Assembly: GCF_015694735.1 (NCBI RefSeq)
Contig: NZ_JADQDP010000001.1
Location: forward strand, 1 to 64,000
DNA length: 64,000 nt
Origin: Hymenobacter properus
GTDB lineage: Bacteria; Bacteroidota; Bacteroidia; Cytophagales; Hymenobacteraceae
Direction of reading: 5' to 3'
Of the stretch, positions 62,525 to 64,000 are shown in pieces. The translations under genes were made by a program, and so were the position numbers. Under the pieces are notes generated by a model. It was given only the letters and a program-made list of their open reading frames with translations, made no database searches and was not told where the DNA came from. The first letter of the stretch is position 1. Every line of letters begins with the position of its first letter.

Positions 62525-64000
62525 ATGAATAAGACGTATTGCCCCAGCCTGACCGAGTACAAGCGTCGCGTAGCCCGCGTAGTAAATGTGGGCGGCGTGC
62601 CCATGGGCGGCGATTTCCCCATCCGCGTGCAAAGCATGACCACCGTGGACACCATGGACACGCTGGGCTCGGTGGAGCAGACGCTGCGCATGGTGGAGGC
62701 CGGCTGCGAGTACGTGCGCATCACCGCGCCGAGCATGAAGGAGGCCCAAAACCTGCTGGAAATCAAGAAGCAGCTGCGCGCCCGCGGCTGCAACGTGCCG
62801 CTGGTGGCCGACATTCACTTCACGCCCAACGCCGCCGAACTGGCCGCCCGTATCGTGGAGAAGGTGCGCGTGAACCCCGGCAACTACGCCGACAAAAAGA
62901 AATTTGAGGAGATTGAATACACCGACGCCACCTACGCGGCCGAGGTGGAGCGCATCAGGGAGCGGTTCCGGCCGCTGGTGAAGATTTGCAAGCAGTACGG
63001 CACTGCCATGCGCATCGGCACCAACCACGGCTCCCTGAGCGACCGGATTCTGAGCCGCTACGGCGATACGCCGCTGGGCATGGTGGAGTCGGCACTGGAG
63101 TTTCTGCGCCTCTGCGAGGAAGAGAATTACTACGACGTGGTGCTGAGCATGAAGGCCAGCAACACCCAGGTGATGGTGCAGGCTTACCGCCTGCTGGTGC
63201 AGAAGCTCGACGAAGAAGGCCTGCAGCCCTACCCGCTGCACCTGGGCGTGACCGAAGCCGGTGAGGCCGAAGACGGCCGCATTAAGAGCGCCGTGGGCAT
63301 CGGAACACTGCTCGAAGACGGCCTGGGCGATACTGTGCGCGTGAGCCTTACCGAAGCTCCTGAGGCCGAAGCGCCGGTGGCCCGCATGCTGATTGACCGC
63401 TACACCGGCCGCGCCGCCGTAGCCCAGCCCATCCGGCCGCTGGTGGGCGAGGAACCCATCGACCCTTTCCAGTACCACCGCCGCATCACGCACGAAGTGG
63501 CCAATTTCGGCGGACTGAACGTACCGCGCGTGGTGTCGGATTTGTCGCGCCTGCCGCGCCGCGAGTATGCCGACCTGCGCGCTGCCGGGCACCTGTATTC
63601 GCCGTTTCTCGACAAGTTTCAGATGTCGGACCTCGGGGCTGATTATATCTACACTGGTGAGCGGCCAGTGCCCTACATGCTGCCCAATGGCCTGAAGGAA
63701 GTGGTGACCTTCACGGCCTGGAAAGACGCCGGCCGGCGCCTCGACCATTACCCGCTGATGACGGCCGGTTCTTATTTGGAGGACACGCCGGCGGCCCGCC
63801 ACCCGCAGCTGAATTTCCTGATGGTGGAGCCCAATGCGCTGGACAAGCGCCTGCTCGACTTCCTGCGCCCCGACCGCACGGTGGTGCTGGTGCTCGAAAC
63901 CCACAACGCCCACGCCATGCCTGACCTGCGCCGGGCCTTCTTTGAGCTGATTAATAACGGCGTGACCTGCCCGGTCATCATCGCGCGGTTCTACGGCCCG
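62525..64000 (+). CDS. ispG: (E)-4-hydroxy-3-methylbut-2-enyl-diphosphate synthase, 3' part outside window
   Basis: The first 492 codons are visible; the gene continues past 64000. IspG is a 4Fe-4S reductase of the MEP isoprenoid pathway acting on MEcPP. The TIM-barrel region (RVQSMTTVDTMDTLGSVEQT, VRITAPSMKEAQN, PLVADIHFTPNAA, RVNPGNYADKK, RIGTNHGSLSDRI) ends with LGVTEAGEAEDGRIKSAVGIGTLL. The following section is the extra domain of the long form found in Bacteroidota, Chlamydiae and plants. The Cys ligands would lie beyond the window. Confidence 0.95.
   Translation, partial: MNKTYCPSLTEYKRRVARVVNVGGVPMGGDFPIRVQSMTTVDTMDTLGSVEQTLRMVEAGCEYVRITAPSMKEAQNLLEIKKQLRARGCNVPLVADIHFTPNAAELAARIVEKVRVNPGNYADKKKFEEIEYTDATYAAEVERIRERFRPLVKICKQYGTAMRIGTNHGSLSDRILSRYGDTPLGMVESALEFLRLCEEENYYDVVLSMKASNTQVMVQAYRLLVQKLDEEGLQPYPLHLGVTEAGEAEDGRIKSAVGIGTLLEDGLGDTVRVSLTEAPEAEAPVARMLIDRYTGRAAVAQPIRPLVGEEPIDPFQYHRRITHEVANFGGLNVPRVVSDLSRLPRREYADLRAAGHLYSPFLDKFQMSDLGADYIYTGERPVPYMLPNGLKEVVTFTAWKDAGRRLDHYPLMTAGSYLEDTPAARHPQLNFLMVEPNALDKRLLDFLRPDRTVVLVLETHNAHAMPDLRRAFFELINNGVTCPVIIARFYGP

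Noticed and set aside
62507..63913. Long minus-strand frame over ispG
   Set aside because: IspG motifs on the plus strand are unmistakable; the antisense frame has no family features.

Overview
The window looks like a piece of a Bacteroidota chromosome, most probably a Hymenobacter or close Cytophagales relative. The DNA is GC-rich. Many genes are preceded by the Bacteroidota-type -7 box TAnnTTTG, and Shine-Dalgarno sequences are scarce. Several families are typical of the phylum: a Porin_10-type porin, type III glutamine synthetase, LptE beside SecG and groES-groL, MiaE, Nif3 paired with a C4 zinc-ribbon protein, and the long form of IspG. No rRNA, CRISPR array, phage or insertion-sequence transposase was seen. 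Genus assignment is inference.

Layout. 1-620: two tRNA-Asp genes on the minus strand with a terminator between them. 621-14071: accA, hydrolases, lipid and transport genes, rtcB, rsmE and an SDR enzyme. 14164-20002: an AT-richer unknown gene, pckA, an AraC-type regulator, a POT peptide transporter and a GNAT acetyltransferase. 20221-28486 (minus): an export and folding block whose transcription order is miaB, a four-helix-bundle cassette, a sigma-54 activator, lptE, a Pro/Ala-rich protein, secG, groES, groL. 28679-34348 (minus): pabB, a TPR protein, nif3 with a zinc-ribbon partner, and a uracil-DNA-glycosylase-like gene. 34403-38176 (plus): lpxK, a porin and miaE. 38393-47870: fumarylacetoacetase, a SET protein, NifU-like and Mrp Fe-S proteins, a GH2 glycosidase, a PAP2 phosphatase, a frameshifted lipoprotein and a secreted protein of unknown role. 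48127-54507: an orphan ABC permease, a Cro/C1-type regulator, mtaB and an LTA-synthase-like sulfatase. 54752-64000: glutamine synthetase III, unknown genes, a PAS protein, a quinone oxidoreductase, two thioredoxin-fold proteins, a Tat-exported SDR and the start of ispG.

The genes are mostly housekeeping: fatty acid, isoprenoid, folate and lipid A synthesis, gluconeogenesis, nitrogen assimilation, Fe-S assembly, protein folding and export, and three enzymes acting at or near tRNA position 37 (MiaB, MiaE, MtaB).

The unusual content lies between and at the edges of genes. At least five families of inverted repeats occupy intergenic spaces. Some supply stop codons to the genes beside them, one encloses the LptE signal peptide, and one flanks a mobile-looking four-helix-bundle gene. 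A 19-nt segment of the glnN 3' untranslated region is perfectly complementary to the predicted pckA 5' leader, which suggests an RNA link between nitrogen and carbon metabolism. Several genes appear to be leaderless, and one lipoprotein reading frame is split by a single-base frameshift. All positions and motif calls come from reading the sequence; no searches were run.
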